Both the position numbers and the translations under genes were made by a program. Shown one piece after another: positions 45,671-56,401 of a stretch of DNA of 64,000 nucleotides. Source of the DNA: Siphonodentalium dalli (taxonomy: Eukaryota > Mollusca > Scaphopoda > Gadilida > Siphonodentaliidae); the NCBI GenBank assembly GCA_032622095.1, contig CP136069.1, positions 4,760,976-4,824,975 on the forward strand, in the 5' to 3' direction. How positions within the stretch are numbered: position 1 is the first letter of the stretch; each line of letters starts with the position of its first letter. Under the pieces are notes generated by a model. The model ran no database searches. It was not told the origin of the DNA and worked only from the letters and a program-made list of their open reading frames with translations.

Positions 45671-47519
45671 AGTTAACAATTCATCCTCTGTAGGGTGATC
45701 AGTTAACAATTCATCCTCTGTAGGGTGATCAGTTAACAATTCATCCTCTGTAGGGTGATCAGTTAATAATTCATCCTCTGTTGGGTGATCAGTTAACAAT
45801 TCATCCTATGTTGGGTGATCAGTTAACAATTCATCCTCTGTTGGGTGATCAGTTAACAATTCATCCTCTGTTGGGTGATCAGTTAACAATTCATCCTCTG
45901 TAGGGTGATCAGTTAACAATTCATCCTCTGTAGGGTGATCAGTTTAACAATTCATCCTCTGTTGGGTGATCAGTTAACAATTCATCCACTGTAGGGTGAT
46001 CAGTCAGTTAACAATTCATCCTCTGTTGGGTGATCAGTTAACAATTCATCCTATGTAGGGTGATCAGTTAACAATTCATCCTCTGTTGGGTGATCAGTTA
46101 ACAATTCATCCTCTGTTGGGTGATCAGTTAACAATTCATCCTCTGTTGGGTGATCAGTTAACAATTCATCCTCTGTAGGGTGATCAGTTAACAATTCATC
46201 CTCTGTAGGGTGATCAGTTTAACAATTCATCCTCTGTTGGGTGATCAGTTAACAATTCATCCACTGTAGGGTGATCAGTCAGTTAACAATTCATCCTCTG
46301 TTGTGTGATCAGTTAACAATTCATCCACTGTAGGGTGATCAGTTAACAATTCATCCACTGTAGTGTGATCAGTTAACAATTCATCCTCTGTTGGATGATC
46401 AGTTAACAATTCATCCTCTGTAGGGTGATCAGTTAACAATTCATCCTCTGTTGGGTGATCAGTTAACAATTCATCCTCTGTTGGGTGATCAGTTAACAAT
46501 TCATCCTCTGTTGGGTGATCAGTTAACAATTCATCCACTTTAGGGTGATCAGTCAGTTAACAATTCATCCTCTGTTGTGTGATCAGTTAACAATTCATCA
46601 ACTGTAGGGTGATCAGTTAACAATTCATCCACTGTAGTGTGATCAGTTAACAATTCATCCTCTGTTGGATGATCAGTTAACAATTCATCCTCTGTAGGGT
46701 GATCAGTTAACAATTCATCCTCTGTTGGGTGATCAGTTAACAATTCATCCTCTGTTGGGTGATCAGTTAACAATTCATCCTCTGTAGGGTGATCAGTTAA
46801 CAATTCATCCTCTGTAGGGTGATCAGTTAACAATTCATCCTCTGTAGGGTGATCAGTTTAACAATTCATCCTCTGTTGGGTGATCAGTTAACAATTCATC
46901 CTCTGTAGGGTGATCAGTTAACAATTCATCCTCTGTAGGGTGATCAGTTAACAATTCATCCTCTGTAGGGTGATCAGTTAACAATTCATCCTCTGTAGGG
47001 TGATCAGTTTAACAATTCATCCTCTGTTGGGTGATCAGTTAACAATTCATCCTCTGTAGGGTGATCAGTTAACAATTCATCCACTGTAGGGTGATCAGTC
47101 AGTTAACAATTCATCCTCTGTTGGGTGATCAGTTAACAGTTCATCCACTGTAGGATGATCAGTTAACAATTCATCCACTGTAGTGTGATCAGTTAACAAT
47201 TCATCCTCTGTTGGATGATCAGTTAACAATTCATCCTCTGTAGGGTGATCAGTTAACAATTCATCCTCTGTTGGGTGATCAGTTAACAATTCATCCTCTG
47301 TTGGGTGATCAGTTAACAATTCATCCTCTGTTGGGTAATCAGTTAACAATTCATCCTCTGTAGGGTGATCAGTTAACAATTCATCCTCTGTAGGGTGATC
47401 AGTTAACAATTCATCCTCTGTTGGGTGATCAGTTAACAATTCATCCTCTGTAGGGTGATCAGTTAACAATTCATCCTCTGTAGGGTGATCAGTTAACAAT
47501 TCATCCTCTGTAGGGTGAT
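45671..47519. repeat. 30-bp minisatellite with 274-bp higher-order repeat
   Basis: About 61 units of AGTTAACAATTCATCC + TCTGTAGGGTGATC, with T/A alternation (GTTGGG/GTAGGG, CCTCTG/CCACTG). Units extended by 4 bp (CAGTCAGTTAAC) occur at 46001, 46276, 46550 and 47096, spaced 275, 274 and 546 bp, showing nine-unit block duplications. The antisense strand reads as a decapeptide repeat because 30 is a multiple of three. Confidence 0.96.
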
Positions 47520-47814
47520 TTTCGGGGGACTATAGAAATCAGCGGTGTCATGCGTCCATCTGTCCCAGATGGTTTCCGGATGATAACTTTAGTTTTAGTT
47601 ATCTGATTGTCTTCAAATGTTGTATGTGGATTACGTGAAAAATACATGTTAAGTTCGAGTTTGGGTTCTGTCTGCCTATTTTGACCAGAGTTAGGGTCTT
47701 TGTTGACTAATAATTTGATGATTTTTTTGGTTTCCGTGTGATAGCTTTAGTTATTATCTGATTGTTTTCAAATTTATTCATGGATTACTCATATGAAAAT
47801 ACAAGTCAAGTTAT
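47520..47814. repeat. Dispersed non-coding element, source of the next array
   Basis: Contains CCAGATGGTTTCCGGATGAT, TTTTCAAATGTTGTATG-like sequence and TTGACCAGAGTTAGGG. The sentence-like block GTTCGAGTTTGGGTTCTGTC + TGCCTATTTTGACCAG is the likely ancestor of the 26-bp array that follows. Confidence 0.6.
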
Positions 47815-48061
47815 AGAACCATACAAATATGGATATCATTGGAACCGGCTCCTTTACCACATTGTGATAGTTACAGTTATGCCCTGTGCCAATGCATTCT
47901 CTTATATATGCGAGTCGACCATAGGTCGCCTCGCATATATAAGAGAATGCATTGGCCTAAAATTTTATAATTTATAATGTGTTACGCCAATGCATTCTCT
48001 TATATATGCGAGGCGACCTATGGTCGACTCGCATATATAAGAGAATGCATTGGCACAGGGT
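47815..48061. mobile_element. TTAA family A element, both ends missing
   Basis: Starts inside the left flank (AACCATACAAATATGG), keeps both hairpins (47887-47955 and about 47991-48059) with a very short spacer of about 35 bp, and stops at GGCACAGGG. Confidence 0.82.
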
Positions 48062-48065
48062 AAAC

Positions 48066-49706
48066 AAAATTTGGGTTTCGTCTGCCGAGTTTTAATTTGG
48101 GTTTCGTCTGCCGAGTTTTAATTTGGGTTTCGTCTGCCGAGTTTTAATTTGGGTTTCGTCTGCCGAGTTTTAATTTGGGTTTCGTCTGCCGAGTTTTAAT
48201 TTGGGTTTCGTCTGCCGAGTTTTAATTTGGGTTTCGTCTGCCGAGTTTTAATTTGGGTTTCGTCTGCCGAGTTTGAATTTCGGTTTCGTCTGCCGAGTTT
48301 GAATTTGGGTTTCGTCTGCCGAGTTTGAATTTGGGTTTCGTCTGCCGAGTTTGAATTTGGGTTTCGTCTGCCGAGTTTGAATTTGGGTTTCGTCTGCCGA
48401 GTTTGAATTTGGGTTTCGTCTGCCGAGTTTTAATTTGGGTTTCGTCTGCCGAGTTTGAATTTGGGTTTCGTCTGCCGAGTTTGAATTTGGGATTCGTCTG
48501 CCGAGTTTGAATTTGGGTTTCGTCTGCCGAGTTTGAATTTGGGTTTCGTCTGCCGAGTTTGAATTTGGGTTTCGTCTGCCGAGTTTGAATTTGGGTTTCG
48601 TCTGCCGAGTTTGAATTTGGGTTTCGTCTGCCGAGTTTGAATTTGGGTTTCGTCTGCCGAGTTTGAATTTGAGTTTCGTCTGCCGAGTTTGAATTTGGGT
48701 TTCGTCTGCCGAGTTTGAATTTGAGTTTCGTCTGCCGAGTTTGAATTTGGGTTTCGTCTGCCGAGTTTGAATTTGGGTTTCGTCTGCCGAGTTTGAATTT
48801 GGGTTTCGTCTGCCGAGTTTTAATTTGGGTTTCGTCTGCCGAGTTTGAATTTGGGTTTCGTCTGCCGAGTTTGAATTTGGGTTTCGTCTGCCGAGTTTTA
48901 ATTTGGGTTTCGTCTGCCGAGTTTTAATTTGGGTTTCGTCTGCCGAGTTTTAATTTGGGTTTCGTCTGCCGAGTTTGAATTTGAGTTTCGTCTGCCGAGT
49001 TTGAATTTGGGTTTCGTCTGCCGAGTTTGAATTTGGGTTTCGTCTGCCGAGTTTTAATTTGGGTTTCGTCTGCCGAGTTTGAATTTGGGTTTCGTCTGCC
49101 GAGTTTTAATTTGGGTTTCGTCTGCCGAGTTTTAATTTGGGTTTCGTCTGCCGAGTTTTAATTTGGGTTTCGTCTGCCAGGTTTTAATTTGGGTTTCGTC
49201 TGCCGAGTTTGAATTTGGGTTTCGTCTGCCGATTTTTAATTTGGGTTTCGTCTGCCGAGTTTGAATTTGGGTTTCGTCTGCCGAGTTTGAATTTGGGTTT
49301 CGTCTGCCGAGTTTGAATTTGGGTTTCGTCTGCCGAGTTTGAATTTGGGTTTCGTCTGCCGAGTTTGAATTTGGGTTTCGTCTGCCGAGTTTTAATTTGG
49401 GTTTCGTCTGCCGAGTTTTAATTTGGGTTTCGTCTGCCGAGTTTTAATTTGGGTTTCGTCTGCCGAGTTTGAATTTGGGTTTCGTCTGCCGAGTTTGAAT
49501 TTGGGTTTCGTCTGCCGAGTTTGAATTTGGGTTTCGTCTGCCGAGTTTTAATTTGAGTTTCGTCTGCCGAGTTTTAATTTGGGTTTCGTCTGCCGAGTTT
49601 CGTCTGCCGAGTTTTAATTTGGGTTTCGTCTGCCGAGTTTTAATTTGGGTTTCGTCTGCCGAGTTTCGTCTGCCGAGTTTTAATTTGGGTTTCGTCTGCC
49701 GAGTTT
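48066..49706. repeat. 26-bp CpG-bearing minisatellite, about 63 units
   Basis: The unit is GGGTTTCGTCTGCCGAGTTT + TAATTT or GAATTT. Each unit has two CpG sites, unlike the AT-rich surroundings. TTTTA and TTTGA types occur in blocks. Shortened units (GAGTTTCGTCTGCC) appear at 49600 and 49670. Lies in the intron between exons B and C. Confidence 0.96.
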
Positions 49707-50047
49707 TACCAGACTTATTGTCCTTGTACTTTAATTCTAAAAAGTCCCCAAATGAAGCGACCTTTCAGTGACCTGTGGCTGGGCGACCTTTCAGTGACAC
49801 TGTGGCTGGGCGACCTTTCAGTGACACTGTGGCTGGGCGACCTTTCAGTGACACTGTGGCTGGGCGACCTTTTATTCTAGGTATTATCTTACACATTCTG
49901 CAGCCCTCGAAAATAGCTACATGTACATTAAAAGCCGATAACATGGAAAAAGCCGTAGAAGCCAATATAGTATTTCATGCAATTCTAAAGCAATACCATA
50001 GGGGGCAGCTTTCTGATCTATATTCTGACTTCTATTACCTTTTTCAG
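49707..50047. other. End of intron before exon C, with a 28-bp repeat
   Basis: Four units of GCGACCTTTCAGTGACACTG + TGGCTGGG at 49758-49871, then unique sequence ending in the acceptor tract TTCTATTACCTTTTTCAG. Confidence 0.85.
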
Positions 50048-50197
50048 GGTCATCCGAGGCTTGTGAATGCAGTGGCAGAATGTTACGGTACAATGATGAA
50101 ACGTAAAATCGACCCGAATAATGAAGTGTTGATTTCCAATGGTGCCTACGGCTGTTTGTTTGCGACCATTCAGGGTCACGTCAATCCCGGTGATGAG
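50048..50197 (+). CDS. KYAT3: Kynurenine aminotransferase-like gene, exon C
   Basis: A 150-bp phase 0/0 exon of 50 codons. The acceptor is CTTTTTCAG at 50047; the donor is GAG|GTAGAT at 50198. It encodes GHPRLVNAVAECYG, then IDPNNEVLISNGAYGCLF and IQGHVNPGDE. Family members have G-H/Y-P-x-L after QYT(R/K), then E-(I/V)-L-V-T-x-G-(A/G)-Y-G and GDEV. The GAYG tyrosine corresponds to the active-site tyrosine near PLP in human KYAT1 (Tyr101, from memory). The valine of GDEV should begin the next exon, which was not found before 64000. The catalytic lysine and the rest of the fold lie beyond the window. AYGCLFATIQ is nearer to human KYAT3 (AYGSLFNTIQ) than to KYAT1 (GYGALFTAFQ). Confidence 0.95.
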
Positions 50198-50261
50198 GTA
50201 GATCGTCGTTTTGGTTTTACACCTTTCATGACGGGAGATTGCTGAATTTTTGCAAAAGCCC

Positions 50262-52198
50262 TGTGCCATGCATTCTCTTATATATGCGAGTTGACTATAA
50301 GTCGCCTCAATTATATAAGAGAATGCATTGGCCTAACAAATTTAATATTATTTTGTATAATTGTTAAAAAAAATGTAAGAAATTTATTTTAAAAAGTGTT
50401 AAAGAATGTAAGAAATAATAATAATAAATGATAAAAATGTAAGAAAAAATTAAAAAAATTGATAAAGAATGTAAGAAAAAAAAGATTAAAAATAATAAAA
50501 TTGTTAACTCTTTCGCTGCCAAACGCGCATAAATGTGAACTTCGTAGACGCTGCCAATCGCGCATTTTTGCGAATTTGGTATGTAGTCTAATGTATGGGA
50601 TATAACTCTATTCTTTCCGGCATGTTTGACAGTGTACAATGTATTTTTCTGTAGTACTGTTGCGCAGCGAACAATTTAAAGCGACAATGTCCTCAATGTC
50701 ATGCTATTTCTGACGTTATGGAGGTACAGTCAGAGCCGGAATATTGCGTCAATGTTATTAGCACGTGGTTATCAGTCAAAAATGGCTGCTCGCAAAAGAC
50801 TCAGGACTGAAGAAGTTATTGTTATTACCTCTATACTCTAATGATCGAGGGGCGCCTGTGGCGCATAAGTTACTTATACCTATTATTTGTGTGGGCAGTA
50901 GCCTCTATTATAGGGGCGCCTGTGGCGCATAAGATACTATGGGCGGCGAATGGGGTGGTGGATGGGTAACTAACCTCTATACTATAATGATCGAGGGGCG
51001 CATGCGGCGCATAAGATACGTATACCTATTATTTATGTGGGCAGTAGCCTCTATAGGGTCGCCTGCGGCGCATACTATAATATGGGTGGCGGGATGGGGT
51101 GGTGGGTGGGTAACTAACCTCTATACTCTAATGATCGAGGGGCGCCTGCGGCGCATAAGATACTTATACCTATTATTTATAATACACCTTTACTGGTTTT
51201 GAACAACCCTCGTCTATTGTGTCGTTTTCCAGTGGTGATAACAGGCAACTAAATTAATAATGCTGGTGAGTTGACCATGCGTACGCCCGCGTGACCCATA
51301 TAATTCACATAAATCATCGTAAAACCCAATTTTCCTGAAATTCAAGATGGCCGTCAAGATCACGTGACTTATAAGGGGCGGAGCAGGGTCATATGTCCCC
51401 CTGCAGGTATATATACATATGGGTATGGTTATATTATATATATCTACATGTATATTTGGAATTGTACCTATCAGGGAATATTCAAGCAACAAAAGCACGA
51501 ACTCAACAAAGTGCGCCATTGTATCTCATTTTGCTACAAATAGGTGGCAACTTGCATAAATCCAAGATGGACGTCAAGGTCACGTGACCTATTTTATGTC
51601 CAAAGTGGGTTCATATAGGTTACTCCCGTGTACCTTACTGTCGGACATCGTATAATTGGGTTGAAAATTAGAAAACAAACAACACACCCATTCATACCCA
51701 CACAAACTGTACATATACAGGCAAATAGCCACTAATCCAAGATGGCCGCCAATGTCACATGACCTTGGTGGGCGTGTCCACGGCGGCATTCGACAGGGTA
51801 TACCTATGTCTATATACATGCGAAGTTTCAACTAATTATATTAGAAACTGCTTGAGATATAATGTATTACCCATATATACATGAAATACATGGATATATG
51901 TACAGGATGCGTGGCACTGGGGGGTACGTCTGTGGTGGCGGGTGGCAGCGAAAGAGTTAAAGAATATAAGAAAAAATAGAAAAAAATGATCAAATTTATA
52001 ATGTTTTTTTAAAGAATGTAAGAAAAATTGATAAAAAATGATAAACATTGTTAAAGAATGTAAGAAAAATTTATAAAAAATTGTTGGGCCAATGCATTCT
52101 CCTATATATGCGAGGCGATGGTCGATTCACATATATAAGAGAAGGCATTGGCACAGGGTCTTTAGTGTTGCGCCAGCACAGCTCCCGTCATGAGAGGG
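50262..52198. mobile_element. TTAA family C element split by a nested element
   Basis: The left part starts at GCCCTGTGCCATGC with a hairpin (about 50267-50331); its outer left end is missing. The AT-rich spacer with repeated AAAGAATGTAAGAAA runs to 50507 and resumes at 51961. The right hairpin (about 52088-52153) and right end GCTCCCGTCATGAGAGGG + TTAA (52199-52202) close the element. Confidence 0.8.
50508..51956. mobile_element. TTAA element, family D, 1449 bp, nested
   Basis: TTAA at 50504-50507 and 51957-51960 enclose inverted ends CTCTTTCGCTGCCA and TGGCAGCGAAAGAG. It inserted into a spacer TTGTTAAAGAAT of a family C element. Inside, a ~150-bp segment (CTCTATACTCTAATGATCG, GGGGCGCCTGCGGCGCA, GGGTGGTGGATGGGTAAC) is repeated about 2.5 times (50829-51185), followed by several GATGG segments (CAAGATGGCCGTCAAG, AATCCAAGATGGACGTC) near GTCACGTGAC. 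No transposase-like reading frame was seen. Confidence 0.87.
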
Positions 52199-52259
52199 TT
52201 AAAGATATGTATATTCTAGGAAGGATTGATTCTTTATAAACTATTGTTTGGGTAATAAA

Positions 52260-52719
52260 CAAGCCTGAGTTTAGTGTGCCTGTCATTTGCAGAAAGAGGT
52301 TCCCAGAGGGTGAATTTAGTGACGCTATTCCGCATAGCGGGCTAGCATCACTAAATTCAGCCTGTGGGGACCTTAATCTGCATGGCGTCATCTGCTATGG
52401 GAGACATAGACATAGATTGAAGTTCCCAAATGGTGAATATTGTGATGTACACCCATTGGGAACCTCAAGTATGCAATGTGTCATCTGCCAATTTGACGAT
52501 ATAGAGAAACTAAACTAATAAAGAAATAGTATCTATGTGTAGAAGTTTCTATAGAAATTTGATAATAAAGAAACTCTCCAGAGAAGATGAGGCCTCAACA
52601 GAATGAAGTCCCCAGAGGGTGAGTTTAGTGATGCTAGCCCGCTATGCGTGATAGCGTCACTAAATACATCCTCTGGGGACCTCATTCTGCAAATGACAGA
52701 CACCTTATTCTCAAGCTTG
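52260..52719. mobile_element. hAT-like MITE, complete 460-bp form
   Basis: Ends CAAGCCTGAGTTTAG and the inverse-like TTATTCTCAAGCTTG; flanks GTAATAAA and GTAATAAC differ at one of eight positions, a slightly decayed target duplication. Hairpin arms and middle block as in 44200-44646. Confidence 0.85.
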
Positions 52720-52744
52720 GTAATAACGTCCGTGTGTGCGTGTG

Positions 52745-53835
52745 ATTCGTCAACAATTTCCTTTAGCATGGGCTACAGGTCGTATCTTTGGTCGGATCAT
52801 TATAAAATTTGTCATAGCTGTTGACATGTAGATGGGAACGAGTCATTTTGGGGTCCAGTGGCCATCTTGGATTTCAAAATTCAATCCATTAGCACGGGGT
52901 TCGTCTGATCATCATGAAATCTGTCATGGATGTTAATATTGACATGTAGATGGGAATGAGTCATTTTGGGGTCGATCGGCCATAAAACATGGCTGCCGGC
53001 AGCCATCTTCGATTTTACTCTTTGCATGACTAAATTGTTTGGCAAGGGCTACAGGTTGTACCTTTGGTTGGATCATAATGAAAATTGTCATGGATGTTAA
53101 CAATGACATGTAGATGGGAACGATTCATTTTGGCGTCAGCCGGCCGTAAAACATGGCTGCCGGCAGCCATCTTGGATTTTACTCTTTGCATGGCTAAATC
53201 CGTTGGCACGGGCTACAGGCCGTACCGTTGGTCAGATCATTTTGAAATTTGTCATGGGCATTGACATTGACATGGAGATGGGTAATTTTGGGGTCATTTG
53301 ACAAAGAAACATGGCCACTGTGACCAGCGGCCATCTTGGATTTCAAAATTCAATCCATCAGTACGGGCTACAGGCCGGTGTGGTCATCTGATCATTAATA
53401 TTGACATGTAGATGGGAACGAGTCATTTTTGTGTCATTCAGCCATAAAACATGGCCACCAGCAGCCATCTTGCATTTTACTCTTTGCATGACTAAATCCT
53501 TTGGCATGGGCTACAGGTCATACCTTTGGTAGGATCATCATGAATTTTGTCGTGGATATTAATATTGACATGTAGATGGGAAAGAGTCATTTTGGGGTCA
53601 TTCAGCCATATAAAACATGGCCACCAGCAGCCATCTTGGATTTTACTCTTTTCATGACTAAATCCTTTGGCATGGGCTCAGGTTGTACCTTTGGTCGGAT
53701 CGTTATGAAATTTGTCATGGCTGTTGACATTGACATATAGATTGGAAATAAGTCATTTTGGGGTCATTCGGCAGAAATACAAGGCCGTCAGTGGCCATCT
53801 TGGATTTCAAAATTCAATTAGCACAGGATCAGGGC
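52745..53835. repeat. Degenerate ~175-bp tandem repeat, about 6 units
   Basis: Each unit holds ATTGACATGTAGATGGGAAC, GAGTCATTTTGGGGTCA, GCCATCTTGGATTTTAC and CTACAGGTCGTACC. Units differ by many substitutions, so the array is old. A single further unit is near 63585-63720. Confidence 0.88.
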
Positions 53836-54018
53836 CTGATTTACTTTTTAAATTTTGCGCAGCAAACTGCTATGCATAACTGGAGATTGCATAGCACTCT
53901 TGAAGAATTCCATAGCAATGTTTAAATCTCTTGAAATGGACCCTTAATAATAATTTGTTGTTTGTTTTGGGATTCAGTTTGTGGGAAAAAAAGAGCTATC
54001 CAATTGTTGATATTATAT

Positions 54019-54655
54019 TCTAATATATATTTTGGGACTTCTGTCTGTCTATTTGTTTGTTAGCAATGGCCGGGAAGACTGCCAGACGGATTTTGACGAA
54101 ATTTGAAACCTAGGGGTACTTTTGTCTGGGGAGTGTTTTGGACGGGTCAAATCATGACCCCGACCTGATCTTGTCCTTCAAAATGGTAAATTCAAGATCA
54201 AATCGCGCCTTTTGACGGGATTTCGACAAAATTTGATACCTAGGGGTACTTTTGTCCAGGGAGTGTTTTGGACGGGTAAATCATGACCCCGACCTGAACT
54301 TGACCTTCAAAATGGTCAATTCAAGGTCAAATCGTGCCTTTCAATGGGATTTCGACGAAATTTGATACCTAGTGGTACTTTTGTCTGGGGAGTGTTTTGG
54401 ACGGGTCAAATCGTGACCCCGACCTGACCTTGACCTTCAAAATGGTCAATTCATGGTCAAATCGTGCCTTTCGACAGGATTTTGACGAAATTTTATACCT
54501 AGGGGTACTTTTGTCCGGGGAGTATTTTGTTCGGGTCAAATCGTGACCCCCACCTGACCTTGACCTTCAAAATGGTCAATTCAAGGTCAAATTGCGCCTT
54601 TCGATGGATGAAAGCAGAGGGGAACAGCCCGGACGAAGTCAGGTCACCCTGCTAG
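54019..54655 (+). mobile_element. Helitron-like element with ~125-bp internal repeats
   Basis: The start TCTAATATATATTTTGGG + ACTTCTGTCTGTC resembles the other Helitron-like start at 20576. The end has AGCCCGGACGAAGTCAGG, a hairpin with a GAA loop, then CACCCTGCTAG|T, matching the CTRR/T rule. Four internal units contain CGAAATTTGATACCTAG, GGGGAGTGTTTTGGACGGG and GACCTTGACCTTCAAAATGG. No coding region. Confidence 0.6.
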
Positions 54656-55006
54656 TAAAATATATAATTTATAAATTAGATATCTGAATTTGATTTTGAA
54701 TTTTTTATTAGCTAGTTGGAACCAAAATTTCCCAATAATATCAATGGCTATCATACCAGGGGCTAGGCAATGACAAGCATTGTCATAGTCATACAGTTGG
54801 CGCTAGAACTAAAAGATACTAGTAGGAATTTTTGTCCCTGGGTCCTGGGATCCCTTTCATCATAGCATCCCTAAAATTTCTCAGTTCATGTAATCTGTGT
54901 TCGCTTTCTGTGCATTTAATGCACGTAAAAGCGGTGACGCATTTATTGTTATTGTCAGTTTTGTAATTAAGCCATGGGAAGTCTTTCCGTCATGCTTGAA
55001 CAGTTT

Positions 55007-55545
55007 TTAGCTCACCTGAGACGAAGTCTCCGGTGGAGCTATAGTCATCACTCCTCGTCCGTCGTCCGTCTGACCGTCTGTCCGTCCGTCCGTCAACAAT
55101 CATCTTCTTCTCCAGTATCATAAGGCCAAATGAGTTCATATTTGGTGTGGATGTTCCCTGCTTGACTCAGACTCAGATTTGTTAAAATAAGGTCACTGAG
55201 TCAAATAGTTGCGAAGCTAGGGCCATAACTCTATCCCGCCATAGTAATTCTTAAAACAACTTCTTTTCAAGAACAATCAGGCCTATTTAGCTTATATTTG
55301 GTATGGAAGGTCCTTGAGTGACTGGGGGTCAGATTTGTTCAAATGGGGTCACTGGGTCAAATAGGGGCAGAATCAGGGACATAACTCTATTCTCCCTAGT
55401 AATTATTAGAATGACTTCTTCTCCAGAATCATCAGGCCGATTTAGCTAATATTTTGTATGGTGGGTCCTTGTGTGACTGGGGTTCAGATTTGTTTAAATG
55501 GGGTCAGTGTGTCAAATAGGGGCCATGTCAGGAACATAACTTAAA
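55007..55545. repeat. TAGCTCACCTGAG element, copy 3
   Basis: TTTTTAGCTCACCTGAGACG, hairpin, GTCCGTCCGTCCGTC run, three body segments and an A-rich end (from 55542). Confidence 0.75.
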
Positions 55546-55977
55546 AAAAAAAAAAAAAAAATTTTTTAAAATATTGTTAAATTTAAATCCTTGCTCAATT
55601 CAAAAAACAAATCACAATTCAAAATGAACCAATACAAAAATATTTTTTTCATTTTAACCCCTGATTTTTTGTATTTTTTTAGACACAAAACACCCCATTC
55701 CACCCCTTTCCCTCCTCACCCCTCTACACCCCTGTCCCCACTACCACCCCCCCCCCCCCCCCATCTGCGTAGCCCTGCACCCACTGCAGTCAAGAAAAAA
55801 TTTATTAGAAAAACTGACACCTTGTAACATCCATAAAGTATGGTATTAGCCCCAGACAGAAAGAGTTAATAACAGTCATCATCAATTCAGATGTTATCTA
55901 GCTTGCTGACAGCTAGGTGTAAACAGTCATGCTCTGTGTGTATCATTAACATATCATATCAAAACAAAATGCTGTAT
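55546..55977. other. Low-complexity A-, T- and C-rich sequence
   Basis: Poly-A (55542-55560), CCCCTTTCCC-type tracts and a 17-bp poly-C (about 55746-55762). No gene seen; predicted proline-rich frames here are composition artefacts. Confidence 0.6.
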
Positions 55978-56401
55978 GTCTGACATTTGCAGAATGAGGT
56001 CCCCAGAGGGTGGATTTAGTGATGCTACTCTGCACAGTAGGCTAGCATCACCAAATACACTCTCCAGGGACCTCATTCTGCTTAGGCCTCATCTTCAGGG
56101 AAGTATACAGGTCTTAAATTGACATTTCTACTTACTTTTTCCCTTCTGTTCAGTTTCTATATTCCCTAATTTGCTGTCAGAAGATAAAATTGATAATTGA
56201 AGTGCCCAATGGGTGCACATCACCAATTAACTGGACAACTTCAATCTGTTCCTATGTCTCCCATGGCAGTTGAGGCCCAAGCATAATGAGGTCCACAGAG
56301 GGTGAATTTGGTGATGCTAGCCCACCTTACAGGATTGCAGCACTAAATTCACCCTTTAGTGACCTCATTCTGCAAAAGTCAGACACTATATTCAGGCTTG
56401 G
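55978..56401. mobile_element. hAT-like MITE, diverged copy
   Basis: TGTCTGACATTTGCAGAATG, arm hairpin, middle with GGTGCACATCACCAA and right arm TCATTCTGCAAAAGTCAGAC ... CAGGCTTGG. The left terminus is incomplete and no target duplication is visible. Confidence 0.75.

Noticed and set aside
45599-47499. Antisense decapeptide repeat DELLTDHPTE resembling a repetitive surface protein
   Set aside because: It sits in the KYAT intron, has no start context or non-repeat domain, and follows from the 30-bp unit. Insertions of 1 or 4 bp repeatedly break it.
50508-51956. piggyBac transposase inside family D
   Set aside because: No reading frame of relevant length or DDD-like motif pattern is visible; predicted frames cover only the internal repeats.
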